DNA of 64,000 nucleotides from positions 100,676-164,675 of the forward strand of contig NZ_JAPMOU010000010.1 of NCBI RefSeq assembly GCF_028858535.1, read 5' to 3'. The notes under the pieces are model-generated. The model was not told the DNA's origin. It worked only from the letters and a program-made list of their open reading frames with translations, and ran no database searches. A program made the position numbers and the translations under genes. Origin of the DNA: Spartinivicinus poritis (GTDB lineage: Bacteria > Pseudomonadota > Gammaproteobacteria > Pseudomonadales > Zooshikellaceae). Positions 39,791 to 49,407 of the stretch are shown in pieces. The first letter of the stretch is position 1. Every line of letters begins with the position of its first letter.

Positions 39791-40753
39791 CTAGGATTTC
39801 TCCTCCTGATCATTTGCTTCATCAGATTGCTCACTGTTTTCCACTTGTGTTTTTAAGGGCTCTTTATCAAGCCTAATAGTTACCCGACGATTTCGGGCTC
39901 GATTCTCAGCGGTATTATTTTTTGCTACAGGATAACGCTCACCATGAAAGCGCATGACAACCATTTCATCAGGTATACCTTTTTTTTGCAGATAGCTTCG
40001 TACTGATTCTGCCCGCTGTTTCGAGAGCTCCCGATTGGACAGGCGGCGTCCCAATGAGTCAGTATGACCATCAATGTACATCGCTTTGACTGAGGGATCA
40101 GCTTTAATATAAATAGCAATATTATTCAGCAACTGCTTTGCATCACGGGGTACTTTAGTTTCATTAGTACCAAAGAATATGGCTGAGCGCCGTATTTGAT
40201 CAAAATTAACGGGTAATAAACTGGCAAGACAGTTGATGTACTTAGTATAAACCTGCTGGAAATTAACCGCTGAAATTTCTACCGTAATTTTTTCTGCTAA
40301 GTTTCCACCATACCAAGACATATTGGTAAAAGAAGGGTACATCCCCTGAGCTAGCTGACTAATCATCCAGCTAGGCAAATCACCTGCTAGCACAACAGGT
40401 TCTTTACTGCCTGATACTGCTACTTTGCCTTTGGCTTTTGCCCCTTGGTCAAATCGCCAGGCAGGTGCACTCACACCAAGGTCAGCACTGCCTTGCTGCA
40501 TGGGGCGGCTCCAGCTCAGTAACTTAAAGCCTACCCGCTCCCCTGCACGATGGCGAAAAACAGCCTTACCATAGCGAGGAATATCCTGAATTAAGGTGCA
40601 TTCAAAGATCGACGCTTCTAACTGCCACTGGGTATTATCTAAAGGAGCCCGAAAGGTTGCCGCAAACACTTGGCTACTGTTCCAAACTGCCCACTCAGCT
40701 AATAACCACCATGCCATCAAGCCAAGGATTCGCCATTGTTTCCCCAACAACAT
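39791..40753 (-). CDS. motY: MotY, sodium-type flagellar motor T-ring protein
   Basis: MotY anchors stator units around the polar flagellum. From ATG 40753 (AAAGGGG upstream) it has 320 residues: an N-terminal hydrophobic export segment ending near VFA, the MotY N-terminal domain (FRAPLDNTQWQLEASIFECT, VFRHRAGERVGFKLLSWSRP) and a C-terminal OmpA-like peptidoglycan-binding domain (YIDGHTDSLGRRLSNRELSK, QRAESVRSYL, NRRVTIRL). The tail is acidic. It is divergent from pyrC, the Pseudomonas arrangement. The rest of the flagellar genes are not in the window. Confidence 0.94.
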   Translation of the reverse strand: MLLGKQWRILGLMAWWLLAEWAVWNSSQVFAATFRAPLDNTQWQLEASIFECTLIQDIPRYGKAVFRHRAGERVGFKLLSWSRPMQQGSADLGVSAPAWRFDQGAKAKGKVAVSGSKEPVVLAGDLPSWMISQLAQGMYPSFTNMSWYGGNLAEKITVEISAVNFQQVYTKYINCLASLLPVNFDQIRRSAIFFGTNETKVPRDAKQLLNNIAIYIKADPSVKAMYIDGHTDSLGRRLSNRELSKQRAESVRSYLQKKGIPDEMVVMRFHGERYPVAKNNTAENRARNRRVTIRLDKEPLKTQVENSEQSDEANDQEEKS

Positions 40754-40941
40754 AACAACCCCTTTGACAAAGTTATGCTCATGCGAATGACACCTCTTAA
40801 AATAAAGAGGTACCACTATGCATATCGGCTAGCTGCTAGTAATCTTGAAATAACTACCTGATTAAGTTGTTAGTAGCCAGGTGAAGCCCCTTTGGGTAAG
40901 ATGCCTCCCTGATCACAGACCCAACAACCTGGAAAGCCCAG

Positions 40942-41982
40942 ATGACAACCACATTAACCATTACCCGGCCTGATGACTGGCATATTCATTTACGCGACAG
41001 TGCTGCGTTACAAACGACCGTGAATGATGCCAGCTGCTATTTTGGACGCGTCATTGTGATGCCTAATCTGGTTCCTCCAGTAACCACTCCTGCACAAGCC
41101 TTAGCTTATCGGCAACGAATTATAGCGGCAGTGCCTGACCAGCGTGTCTGGCAACCGTTAATGACTCTCTATCTTACTGACAATACCTCACCTGACACGA
41201 TCTATGAGGCAAAAACGACAGGGCATATCTATGCCGCTAAGCTTTATCCGGCAGGGGCAACAACTAACTCCGACTCCGGTGTTACTGACATAAAAAAAAT
41301 CTATCCGGCATTAGAAGCAATGGCTGCAACGGGTATGCCGCTACTCGTCCATGGTGAAGTGACAGATGATAATATTGATGTATTTGACCGGGAAAAAGTA
41401 TTTATTGACCGCTACCTGAGTGAAATCGTCAAGCAATTTCCTACCCTTAAAGTTGTACTTGAGCATATTACTACGGCAGATGCTGTCAGTTTTGTCCAAG
41501 AAGCTTCTGATCATGTTGCCGCCACGATTACTGCTCACCACCTGTTGTATAACCGCAACCACATGCTAGTGGGTGGAATAAAACCACACTACTATTGTTT
41601 ACCTATTCTTAAGCGCCAAACTCACCAGCAAGCACTGCAAGCTGCAGCAACCAGTGGCAACCCCAAGTTTTTCTTAGGCACTGACTCAGCCCCTCACACT
41701 CAATCAGCTAAAGAAAGTAGTTGTGGTTGTGCCGGTTGTTATACCGCTTATGCTGCCATTGAGCTTTATGCAGAAGCCTTTGAACAACTCAATGCATTAG
41801 AAAAATTGGAACCCTTTGCTAGCTGGTATGGTCCAGACTTTTATGGTCTACCGCGTAACCAAGACACCATTACCCTAGCCAAAACACCTTGGCAAGCACC
41901 AGAACAACTCATGCTCGGAGACCAGCCATTGATTCCATTACGAGCAAATGAAACCATTCAATGGCAAGTTATTGCAAAGTAG
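40942..41982 (+). CDS. pyrC: Dihydroorotase (type II)
   Basis: PyrC cyclises carbamoyl-aspartate to dihydroorotate in pyrimidine synthesis. The 346-residue protein has the metal motif [10 protein letters not shown] (His pair near 14-16), the carboxylated-lysine region [35 protein letters not shown], and [20 protein letters not shown] with the catalytic Asp. It matches the E. coli type in length. rnt follows 40 bp downstream. Confidence 0.98.
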   Translation: MTTTLTITRPDDWHIHLRDSAALQTTVNDASCYFGRVIVMPNLVPPVTTPAQALAYRQRIIAAVPDQRVWQPLMTLYLTDNTSPDTIYEAKTTGHIYAAKLYPAGATTNSDSGVTDIKKIYPALEAMAATGMPLLVHGEVTDDNIDVFDREKVFIDRYLSEIVKQFPTLKVVLEHITTADAVSFVQEASDHVAATITAHHLLYNRNHMLVGGIKPHYYCLPILKRQTHQQALQAAATSGNPKFFLGTDSAPHTQSAKESSCGCAGCYTAYAAIELYAEAFEQLNALEKLEPFASWYGPDFYGLPRNQDTITLAKTPWQAPEQLMLGDQPLIPLRANETIQWQVIAK

Positions 41983-42022
41983 TTATGGACCATAGCTACT
42001 ACCATATAATTAAGGCTGTATA

Positions 42023-42670
42023 GTGACAGAAATGATTGAACAACACCCCTTAATCAGTACCCGCTTTAGGGGTTTTTTACCTGTAATTATTGATGTAGAA
42101 ACAGGTGGATTTAACGCAAAAACGGATGCATTACTAGAGGTTGCAGCAGTACTCATCAAAATGAATGAGCAGGGCTACTTACAACCAGGGAAAGAAATCA
42201 GCTTTCAGGTAGCACCTTTTTTAGGCGCTAATATTGAGTTATCTGCGTTGGAATTTACTGGAATTGAGCCTTTTGCTCCAGAGCGCAAAGCCGTTGCAGA
42301 AGCTGACTGCCTTAAGGAAATATTCAAAGCCATACGCCAAGAGCTCAAGTACCAGGAATGCACCCGTGCCGTTTTAGTCGGCCATAATGCCACTTTTGAC
42401 TTAAGTTTTATTAATGAAGCAACGGCGCGCAATGGAATTAAGCGTAATCCGTTTCATCCATTCTCCTGCTTCGATACAGCTACTTTAGCCGGGCTTGCAT
42501 TTGGCCATACGGTATTAGCTAGAGCCTGTCAGTTAGCGGGTATTGAGTTTAGTAATCAGTCTGCTCACTCTGCGGCATATGATGCCAGAAAAACAGCTGA
42601 GCTATTTTGCTGTATTGTTAATCAATGGAAACAGCTGGGTGGATGGCCATTATCATCAGTTAATGATTAA
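42023..42670 (+). CDS. rnt: Ribonuclease T
   Basis: RNase T trims the 3' ends of tRNA and other stable RNAs. The 215-residue DEDD exonuclease has Exo I VIIDVETGGFNAKTDALLEV, Exo II VGHNATFDLSFINEA and Exo III AHSAAYDARKTAEL, together with the basic patch residues of the family. Start is GTG 42023 with AAGG eight bases upstream; ATG 42032 is an alternative. It ends at a strong terminator. Confidence 0.97.
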   Translation: MTEMIEQHPLISTRFRGFLPVIIDVETGGFNAKTDALLEVAAVLIKMNEQGYLQPGKEISFQVAPFLGANIELSALEFTGIEPFAPERKAVAEADCLKEIFKAIRQELKYQECTRAVLVGHNATFDLSFINEATARNGIKRNPFHPFSCFDTATLAGLAFGHTVLARACQLAGIEFSNQSAHSAAYDARKTAELFCCIVNQWKQLGGWPLSSVND

Positions 42671-42676
42671 AAAATA

Positions 42677-42706
42677 AAAAAACCTGCCAGATTGGCAGGT
42701 TTTTTT
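42677..42706 (+). terminator. Intrinsic terminator between rnt and the peroxiredoxin gene
   Basis: AACCTGCCA and TGGCAGGTT form a tight stem with a GAT loop, flanked by A6 and T7, so it can act for both convergent genes. Confidence 0.92.
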
Positions 42707-42727
42707 GTAGCATTCAACTAAAAAGGA

Positions 42728-43330
42728 TTACAGCCCTTCAGCACTTTCACTAAGGTACTTAGCTACACCTTCTGGAGAAGCTTGCATACCTTTGTCACCT
42801 TTTTTCCAGCCAGCTGGGCACACTTCTCCATGCTCTTCATGGAACTGTAGTGCGTCTACTAAACGGATCAGCTCATCCATATTACGGCCTAGTGGCAAAT
42901 CATTAATGATTTGAGAACGAACAACGCCTTCTTTATCAATCAAGAACGCACCACGGAACGCCACACCACCTTCAGATTCAACATCATAAGCTTGAGCAAT
43001 TTCATGCTTCATGTCAGCAGCCAAGGTGTATTTAACGGGACCAATACCACCATTATCAACAGACGTATTACGCCATGCATTATGAGAAAAGTGTGAGTCA
43101 ATAGAAACACCAATAACTTCTACATTACGCTCTTTAAAAGCATCCATCCGGTGGTCAAGCGCAATAAGCTCTGAAGGACAAACAAAAGTAAAGTCCAAAG
43201 GATAGAAAAATACTAATCCATATTTGCCTTTAATAGCATCAGACAGGGTGTAGCTATCAACAATCTCACCATTTCCCAGTACCGCCGGTACAGTAAAGTC
43301 AGGAGCACGCTTGCCTACTAATACGCCCAT
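42728..43330 (-). CDS. Typical 2-Cys peroxiredoxin (AhpC/TSA family)
   Basis: A 200-residue thiol peroxidase that reduces H2O2 and organic peroxides. The peroxidatic cysteine is in FYPLDFTFVCPSEL, the resolving one in EEHGEVCPAGWKKGDKG near the C-terminus. Start ATG 43330 has GGAG seven bases upstream. It stands between rnt and bfd, exactly as in P. aeruginosa, which suggests a role in oxidative stress linked to iron storage. The reductant (AhpF or thioredoxin) is not in the window. Confidence 0.95.
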   Translation of the reverse strand: MGVLVGKRAPDFTVPAVLGNGEIVDSYTLSDAIKGKYGLVFFYPLDFTFVCPSELIALDHRMDAFKERNVEVIGVSIDSHFSHNAWRNTSVDNGGIGPVKYTLAADMKHEIAQAYDVESEGGVAFRGAFLIDKEGVVRSQIINDLPLGRNMDELIRLVDALQFHEEHGEVCPAGWKKGDKGMQASPEGVAKYLSESAEGL

Positions 43331-43891
43331 GTTTTTCTCCATTTATGTATGCAGTTATTTAATCAATCACATTAAGACCACAGCAAATGTACAACGACCA
43401 GAGGCCCCGTAATAAACAACAAATTTATGAGGTACTCCATATTAAGATGTACCTATATAATTCAGCTTACTTTATAACTGATATACGACTTAGGCTGTGT
43501 GTCTTAACTAAATTGTTACTTTTCAGTTAGCCAATTGTCTTTCACATGACAATTTTGGCGCCCATAATAACCCGCATTCTAAACTGAGCCCACCGCTTTT
43601 ATGATTGATTTTTTTTTACAGCTTAATAGGTAAAATTTATTAGCTAGCTAAAACCTTGCCAAATAGATAGATTACCTCTTCCCCTTCTATGTTTCACATA
43701 CTGCCCTGGCAACGACAAACAACATGCATTCATGGCTAGCACCGCTTTGCCCACAACACCAACAAAGACCAATTCAAGCCAAATTTCGCCACTCCAGCTA
43801 TAATCGTATTGACAACTATTCTCATTAACATTAGCCTTAATGATATAAAGTTGCTTAACACCTTTTGCTAACCACCAGGGGTAGACTCACC
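43331..43891. other. Divergent promoter region of peroxiredoxin and bfd
   Basis: 561 bases without a gene. The bfd-proximal part has a Fur-like site (43811-43829). No OxyR site or riboswitch was recognised. Confidence 0.5.
43811..43829 (-). promoter_or_regulatory. Fur-box-like site before bfd
   Basis: Read on the minus strand, GTTAATGAGAATAGTTGTC matches 14 of 19 positions of the classical Fur box. It lies about 62 bp before the bfd start, in keeping with iron-responsive control known for bfd. Confidence 0.55.
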
Positions 43892-44095
43892 ATGTATGTA
43901 TGCATTTGCAAGAATGTTACCTGCCATCAAATTCGTAATGCGGTTTACAATGGTGCTAACTCTTTAAAAGATGTCCGTCAAGAGCTCTGTGTAGGCACTC
44001 AGTGTGGAAAATGTGTCAAAGATGCCAAACAGGTTATCAAAGAAACCCTGGTTGATAACCAAGCTCTCAATATGATTACTGCTGTTGCTGTTTAA
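43892..44095 (+). CDS. bfd: Bacterioferritin-associated ferredoxin
   Basis: Bfd is a [2Fe-2S] protein that reduces bacterioferritin so that stored iron is released. The 67-residue protein has the four cysteines in MYVCICKNVTCHQI and ELCVGTQCGKCVKDA (C-x-C near residues 4-6 and C-x2-C). ATG 43892 fits the family; the frame from 43865 would add ten residues. bfr, its partner, lies 366 bp downstream with its own leader. Confidence 0.96.
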   Translation: MYVCICKNVTCHQIRNAVYNGANSLKDVRQELCVGTQCGKCVKDAKQVIKETLVDNQALNMITAVAV

Positions 44096-44461
44096 CCTTT
44101 TCCTCAGTATCTCCCCTAACCTTTTCAAGCCAAGTCACCCTTGGCTATTCGCCCGCCTTGTTAAATTGCCCCTCCGTATATACCATTAACGTCCACCCAA
44201 AATCAGAGCGATGGAACATTCCAGCCTCCTCTATCAAACACAAACTCATCCCCCCAAACCCTAACCGAAATACAACTGATAACGCTTATCAAAAACAACT
44301 GATTATCATTATATTTTCCTTTTAAAATCAATAAGTTACATTTGACAGCAGCATTCAGCAGCGCCATACTTTTATAAATGTAATGCCCATGTTAGGGCAC
44401 CATCTGTCATAGCCGAACAACATCAAACAAATATCACTAAAAACCTGATGAGGAACTCCAC
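44096..44461. other. Leader region of bfr with Fur-like sites
   Basis: 366 bases without a gene. Two Fur-like motifs lie close together: TGATAACGCTTATCA at 44278-44292, and a second at 44295-44313 that contains GATTATCATTATA. The rest shows nothing I can name. Confidence 0.5.
44295..44313 (+). promoter_or_regulatory. Fur-box-like site before bfr
   Basis: The 3' thirteen bases (GATTATCATTATA) match 12 of 13 Fur-box positions; the 5' six match only two. The neighbouring palindrome TGATAACGCTTATCA may add a second half-site. 150 bp upstream of bfr. Confidence 0.5.
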
Positions 44462-44944
44462 ATGAAAGGCGACCCTAAAGTTATTGAATACCTAAATAAG
44501 GCCTTAGGTAATGAGCTGGTTGCCATCAATCAGTACTTTCTACATGCTCGCATGTACAAAGATTGGGGACTTAAAGAACTCGGTGAAAAGGAATACCATG
44601 AGTCAATCGATGAAATGAAACATGCTGATTGGCTTATCGAGCGTATCCTATTTCTAGAAGGCTTACCCAATCTTCAAGACCTGGGCCGATTAAAAATAGG
44701 TGAAAATACTAAAGAAATGTTGGAGTGTGACCTGGAATTAGAAACTAAGCAGGCTGTTCCTTTATTAAGAGAAGCCATTGCTTATTGCGAGTCAGTACAA
44801 GATTACATAAGCAGAGAATTATTCGAAAAAATTCTAGAATCTGAAGAAGAACATATCGATTGGCTCGAAACTCAACTAGATCTTATTGGCAAAGTGGGTA
44901 TGGAAAATTACTTGCAAACTGCCATGGGGTCAATTGATTCATAA
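44462..44944 (+). CDS. bfr: Bacterioferritin
   Basis: Bacterioferritin stores iron in a 24-mer with heme between subunit pairs. The 160-residue protein has the ferroxidase ligands Glu18, Glu51, His54 and Glu94, the conserved EEHIDWLE motif at about 129-136, and Met52, the heme ligand of true bacterioferritins, in DEMKHADW. The heme-type assignment rests on Met52. It works with Bfd upstream and ends in a hairpin terminator. Confidence 0.97.
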   Translation: MKGDPKVIEYLNKALGNELVAINQYFLHARMYKDWGLKELGEKEYHESIDEMKHADWLIERILFLEGLPNLQDLGRLKIGENTKEMLECDLELETKQAVPLLREAIAYCESVQDYISRELFEKILESEEEHIDWLETQLDLIGKVGMENYLQTAMGSIDS

Positions 44945-44953
44945 TAACTTTTT

Positions 44954-44990
44954 CCACACCCTTACCTGCTTAAGCAAGGGTGTGGCTTTA
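44954..44990 (+). terminator. Terminator after bfr
   Basis: CCACACCCTT and AAGGGTGTGG form a 10-bp stem over a 12-base loop, followed by CTTTATT. Confidence 0.75.
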
Positions 44991-45505
44991 TTACGTAGCT
45001 ATATAAGTTTGACAAGTTTGTAAAATCACTTTTCTATTATTACGACATTATAATAATATTGTTTCGTAAGCCATTAATTCTATTTTATGCAATAATATAA
45101 CATAACAAACAAGACCAGTGTTTTTATGGATAATTGCCTCGTTAAAGACTCTCCACCACAAATATCTCTTCTACAAATAGCTGGACAAAAGTACTAGAAC
45201 CTCAAAACCAAACTATTCCTATCACTCTACACAGCAATATAACTTGTGGCTATTTAGTATTTGAAATCAAGTTATAACATTAGGTGACAATCTAATTACA
45301 CAGTTAGATAAAATAAATTTAACTTCAATTAAAACTGTTGTTTAATACCTCGGCTTTAATTGAAGGTTCACATATCTATAGTCTCTTAATCATTAAGCGA
45401 TTTGTATATACATACCCCATTCCAGGACCTTCAAGTAAAAAGGTACAACTTATAAAATCAAGTGATAGATAAGTTGACTCAAAAACACACTAACCGATAA
45501 AACAT
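44991..45505. other. AT-rich gap before the orphan response regulator
   Basis: About 515 bases, very AT-rich, without a convincing gene. It contains an 11-bp perfect inverted repeat, CTTCAATTAAA (45323-45333) with TTTAATTGAAG (45355-45365), that could be a hairpin in the leader. A 23-codon frame at 45127 is too short to judge. Confidence 0.45.
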
Positions 45506-46144
45506 ATGAAGGTATTATTAGTTGAAAGCAATAAAAACTTAGGGAGAAAGCTATATAGTTTTTTAAACCAAAACAATTATATCTGCACCTATACAAATAG
45601 CCTTATTGCTATTGAAAAACAGTGGTTAGATACGGATATTGCTGTAATCAGTCGAGATTTACCTGAAGAAGACAGTTTAGGGCTAATTCCTCGTCTACTT
45701 AGCACCAAAGCGATCCCAATTATAATAACCTCCCATAAAAACAGTGTTGAAGATCGCATTGCCAGCTATCGTGCAGGTATTAGAGATTATCTGGCTAAAC
45801 CATTCTGCGAAAATGAGCTACTTGTAAGAATAGCTGCTCAACTTCGCCCCCTTGGTGAAAGTGAGATCATTTATGGTGATATAAAAATAAGCCTTTCTAG
45901 CAACACAGCATTTTATTTAGAGGAAAAAATTAATCTATCTCAAAAAGAAATAAAACTATTAGCATTTTTTGTCAGTCATCCGAACCGTCTATGTAGTAGG
46001 GATGAAATATTAAAAAAGGTATGGGGATATAAATCATTACCTTCAACAAGAACAGTTGACAACCATATTCTCAGCTTACGCAAAAAAATACCTGTACTTC
46101 AAATAGAAACCATAAGAGGCGGAGGATATAAACTAATAAAGTAG
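45506..46144 (+). CDS. OmpR-type response regulator with atypical receiver
   Basis: 212 residues: a receiver domain (1-115) and an OmpR/PhoB winged helix (about 125-210) with RTVDNHILSLRKKIP and a clear IETIRGGGYKL wing. The receiver keeps the Thr/Ser (PIIITSHKN) and Lys (DYLAKPF), but in IAVISRDLPEED the site four before the proline, normally Asp, is Ser49, and the acidic pair is reduced to Glu7-Ser8. It is thus unlikely to be phosphorylated in the usual way, although Asp51 is close. No histidine kinase gene is adjacent. Target unknown. Confidence 0.9.
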   Translation: MKVLLVESNKNLGRKLYSFLNQNNYICTYTNSLIAIEKQWLDTDIAVISRDLPEEDSLGLIPRLLSTKAIPIIITSHKNSVEDRIASYRAGIRDYLAKPFCENELLVRIAAQLRPLGESEIIYGDIKISLSSNTAFYLEEKINLSQKEIKLLAFFVSHPNRLCSRDEILKKVWGYKSLPSTRTVDNHILSLRKKIPVLQIETIRGGGYKLIK

Positions 46145-46461
46145 CACAACATTATCTAGCCAAAAAACATATAATTTTTATTCAATATTTTATAGAACCA
46201 CCTCTCATAAAAAATATCAGGCTCAATCTTATACTGACCAACCATAAAGCTAACATAAGCTATACCAGCCTAATTCTCCACTCTTTCTAACTCACCCTTA
46301 CGCTTTTATTTAAGCGGAAATGTCACTGTCATGTAAAATTTCAAATTATTAGCTATAAAGTATTAAACTAAATAGAGAGAGTTGATTAAAATCAACCCTG
46401 TGTGATAGAAGCCTGCTATCATCATGTTCATACTTATAAGTACAGATAAGAGGGTTGAATA
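46145..46461. promoter_or_regulatory. LysR-gene leader with two palindromes
   Basis: Directly upstream of the LysR gene are GTTGATTAAAATCAAC (46381-46396, 7-bp arms) and TGATAG-N7-CTATCA (46404-46422). Either could be an operator for the regulator itself, as LysR proteins often control their own promoter. The rest of the stretch is featureless. Confidence 0.45.
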
Positions 46462-47373
46462 GTGCTATCTAATGATGACTTACGCTTTTTTCTAGTTATT
46501 ACCAATAGCTCATCTTTAGCAGCAGCCTCTAGAGAACTGAATGTCACTCCTCCAACTGTCACCCAACGCTTGCAGGCAATAGAGAATAAACTCAAGGTTA
46601 AATTAGTCAATCGCCACCCGCGGGCAATTATGTTAACGGATGAGGGTAAACTCTTATCAGAAGGAGCAAAAACCGTTTTAGAGCAACTAAATGCCTTAGA
46701 AGAAAACATCTTAAACTGTAAAAATGATGTTCGAGGCAAGTTAAAAATATTAGCTCCATTTGGTTTTGGCAGTGAATACATTGCTCCTATCGCCTCAAAG
46801 TTTAAGTGGAAATACCCTGGATTAGAAATCGACCTGATGCTATCAGACAAACCGGCTCAGAAAACAGCACGCAAAAGCTGGGATATCATCATTCATATAG
46901 GCGAATTATCAGATACCTCTATGAAGCTGGCTGTGCTTGCACCAAACCGAAGAATTCTTTGTGCCTCACCTAAGTATTTCAAAACACATGGCAAGCCCAC
47001 CTGCCCATCAGACATTCGTAACCATGACTGCATTGTTCTAAAAGAAAACCTTGAAGATGTCACAATGTGGCGCTTCAGATCAAAGCAAAATGATAATGTT
47101 GAGTCGATTAGAATAACCCCCCATCTAATCAGTAATACAGCTCAAGTCGTTAAACAATGGGCACTTGAAGGCCATGGCCTCATAGTTAGATCAGAGTGGG
47201 ACGTTATTCAAGAAATTAATAAAGGGCTCTTAGAAACAGCATTAGAGGACTATAATTTACCTAATGCAGATATTGTTGCGCTACTCAACTCTGATCAAAC
47301 GACACGATGTGCACGTACAATGAAGTTTCTACAATTTTTGCGCAATGAGCTTACGCCTATTCCATGGGCTTAA
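46462..47373 (+). CDS. LysR-family transcriptional regulator
   Basis: 303 residues, with the N-terminal helix-turn-helix LAAASRELNVTPPTVTQRLQ followed by the family linker helix, and a periplasmic-binding-like effector domain from about 90 (GKLKILAPFGFGSEYIAPI, LISNTAQVVKQWALEGHGLI). The start is GTG 46462, with GAGGG eight bases upstream. Neighbours on both sides are unrelated, so the regulon is unknown; self-control is plausible from the palindromes upstream. Confidence 0.92.
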   Translation: MLSNDDLRFFLVITNSSSLAAASRELNVTPPTVTQRLQAIENKLKVKLVNRHPRAIMLTDEGKLLSEGAKTVLEQLNALEENILNCKNDVRGKLKILAPFGFGSEYIAPIASKFKWKYPGLEIDLMLSDKPAQKTARKSWDIIIHIGELSDTSMKLAVLAPNRRILCASPKYFKTHGKPTCPSDIRNHDCIVLKENLEDVTMWRFRSKQNDNVESIRITPHLISNTAQVVKQWALEGHGLIVRSEWDVIQEINKGLLETALEDYNLPNADIVALLNSDQTTRCARTMKFLQFLRNELTPIPWA

Positions 47374-47529
47374 TGTTATATAGGAATTGCTCCAAACACA
47401 GATAGTTTTCCAGTAAAAGTTATCTGTGCGTCTTCCCTGACAGTAAAATAATGAATTTATTTATTCAAATAATAAGAGGCCTTAAAGCGCTTTCACTAAA
47501 GGTATACTGGGTATTAGGGGGTTAATCCT

Positions 47530-47850
47530 TTATTCATGTTCATCACAGCGATATAGTTGGGCCATTACTGAAGTAGGCCTTGGTTTGTCAGTATCAGATA
47601 ATACTTTTGAGATATAGTATCTATTTGCACCTTTTTGATATGCAATATTTTTAAGTTCACGCGCTATATTATCTGGATGAGCATCAGTAATTATGTGACT
47701 ATCAATAAAAGTACAATCTGGCTTTTTAAAAACAGCCTTAATATTCCTTGCTTCAGGAAAAACTGTAATTAGCTCCTGTTTTTTACACCCCATAACTATA
47801 GTACTTAAAACACAGGCAGCAAGCTTACAAACAAACAATTTAGACTGCAC
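47530..47850 (-). CDS. Small lipoprotein (DUF4156-like)
   Basis: A 106-residue exported lipoprotein: a hydrophobic signal with lipobox IVMGC (Cys22), then a small domain with CTFIDSHIITDAHPDNIARE, LKNIAYQKGANRYYI and a closing AQLYRC. The pattern of two cysteines around an ALK/GAN helix resembles DUF4156/RcsF-like lipoproteins. The resemblance is weak and the function unknown. It lies alone, between two divergent-looking gaps. Confidence 0.6.
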   Translation of the reverse strand: MQSKLFVCKLAACVLSTIVMGCKKQELITVFPEARNIKAVFKKPDCTFIDSHIITDAHPDNIARELKNIAYQKGANRYYISKVLSDTDKPRPTSVMAQLYRCDEHE

Positions 47851-48366
47851 CTAACAGTTCCTTTCAATAAAAACCAAAAAAAGCAGATACAACTACATAT
47901 CCAATATTGGTGATTTTTTAGAGGCTAGCAGTACTACTGTAAAATCTGCGCTAATAGCACCAACGTAATAAAAAATATTAAATCAGCCGTGAGCAGTAGA
48001 TTCCAACAAACATTCTTATATAGAATAAAGTGACGGTTGCAAATTATACAGTATCAGACTTTACCTCAATAATACGATAAATAATAACGTCATTAGAGTG
48101 AGAAGGATAACGATTACAAGCCCTAAAAATCACTAGCAAAGGGTATCCTATAAATTGCCCTTACGCCATAAAATGCCCAACAAATTTTACACTTTTGTGA
48201 GAAAAGCAACACATAGGCAAGTAATAATAGTACCAAGGTTTAGTTTCCTTAAACACGATGGTACCTTGCTAGGCAAAACTCAAGACAGTAATTAAAACAT
48301 TCGTACTATATTTATTAAAAGTGTACTGATTGATGCTTTCATCTATAGATATCAGCCGCCACCAAT
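47851..48366. other. Gap without a gene
   Basis: 516 AT-rich bases between the lipoprotein and the crystallin-domain gene, both on the minus strand. I see no gene, clear terminator or repeat in it. Confidence 0.5.
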
Positions 48367-49407
48367 TTATTTAACCACAATCGATGATACTTGGTCATTA
48401 GCCCCTCTTCTAACTAAACAGCTTTCATTTGAATTAAGCAACCAGGAACGTCCACCAAAATTATCATGTTCATAAAGCGTAACCGTTAAACCAGCGGGCA
48501 CTTTAACTGATGATAAATCATCATTTTTTACTCCAAGCTCTCTTAGCTGATATAGCTTGTAATAACCGGGTTCTAAGCTTACGGAATAACCATCATAGTT
48601 ACAGTGCTGATAAACTACTGCTGCATTGCTCGTGTAGTTATTTTTTCTAGACTTACCCCACATATAGCTTTTATAGTCATCTCTTTCTTTTTCTGGCTCC
48701 AAAAGAGATAAGGTCAAGTCAACCTTATTTAGGATGACATTTTTGCTATATGAGTTAGAATATTGCATCTCATTTTTTAAATTTTGTAGTTTACCTACTA
48801 CATACCCATATTGGCTTTTATCTTTTACATACAGATCTGCCAAAAGGCTAATATAACGATTAATTTCATTACCATTATATTTATCATATATATTAATATT
48901 TCTCTCAAATTGCTCAATTTTATCTTTTATATACCTGACATTAGTAGTAGCTTGATTAATACTCTGTTTATTACTTAAACTCCTCTTTGGAGATCTACTA
49001 TTACTCGAAAAATTATGAGTCGATAATTCTTTATCAATATATCTTAAACTAGTCTCTTTATCATAGGCACTAGAACGCCGTACCTTTTCTTTTAGCGAAA
49101 TTAACATTTCTTTAAAAAAGCCAGCTTGGCTTCTATCGTTCAAATAGATATAGCGGAGGAAATTTAAAGACTTATTTACTTCCTGTTTATTACTGAAACC
49201 AAACTCAGAAAGAAACAATCTCGTATTTGCTTTACACTCACTACTTAAGCCGCTAAAGTAGCCCTGCTGTAACTGAGCTCTATAATCGCTAATACTACCT
49301 TCATCAATAATGGAGGCAAGTGATCGATTACAGTCAAATGCAGAAGCCTTAGCGGCAAAAGAAATCAACAATATAGTTGTGCTAAATGATATGAATAAAC
49401 TTTTCAT
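48367..49407 (-). CDS. Secreted protein with C-terminal beta/gamma-crystallin domain
   Basis: 346 residues. A signal peptide ends at ASA (about residue 23). The middle (about 25-255) is Lys/Ser/Asn-rich and helical with no match I know. Residues about 262-346 form a beta/gamma-crystallin domain of two Greek-key motifs, VVYQHCNYDGYSVSLEPGYY and VTLYEHDNFGGRSWLLN. Each ends in the Ca2+ signature (N/D)(N/D)xx(S/T)S: NDDLSS and NDQVSS. Microbial members bind calcium; the protein may act outside the cell. Confidence 0.85.
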   Translation of the reverse strand: MKSLFISFSTTILLISFAAKASAFDCNRSLASIIDEGSISDYRAQLQQGYFSGLSSECKANTRLFLSEFGFSNKQEVNKSLNFLRYIYLNDRSQAGFFKEMLISLKEKVRRSSAYDKETSLRYIDKELSTHNFSSNSRSPKRSLSNKQSINQATTNVRYIKDKIEQFERNINIYDKYNGNEINRYISLLADLYVKDKSQYGYVVGKLQNLKNEMQYSNSYSKNVILNKVDLTLSLLEPEKERDDYKSYMWGKSRKNNYTSNAAVVYQHCNYDGYSVSLEPGYYKLYQLRELGVKNDDLSSVKVPAGLTVTLYEHDNFGGRSWLLNSNESCLVRRGANDQVSSIVVK

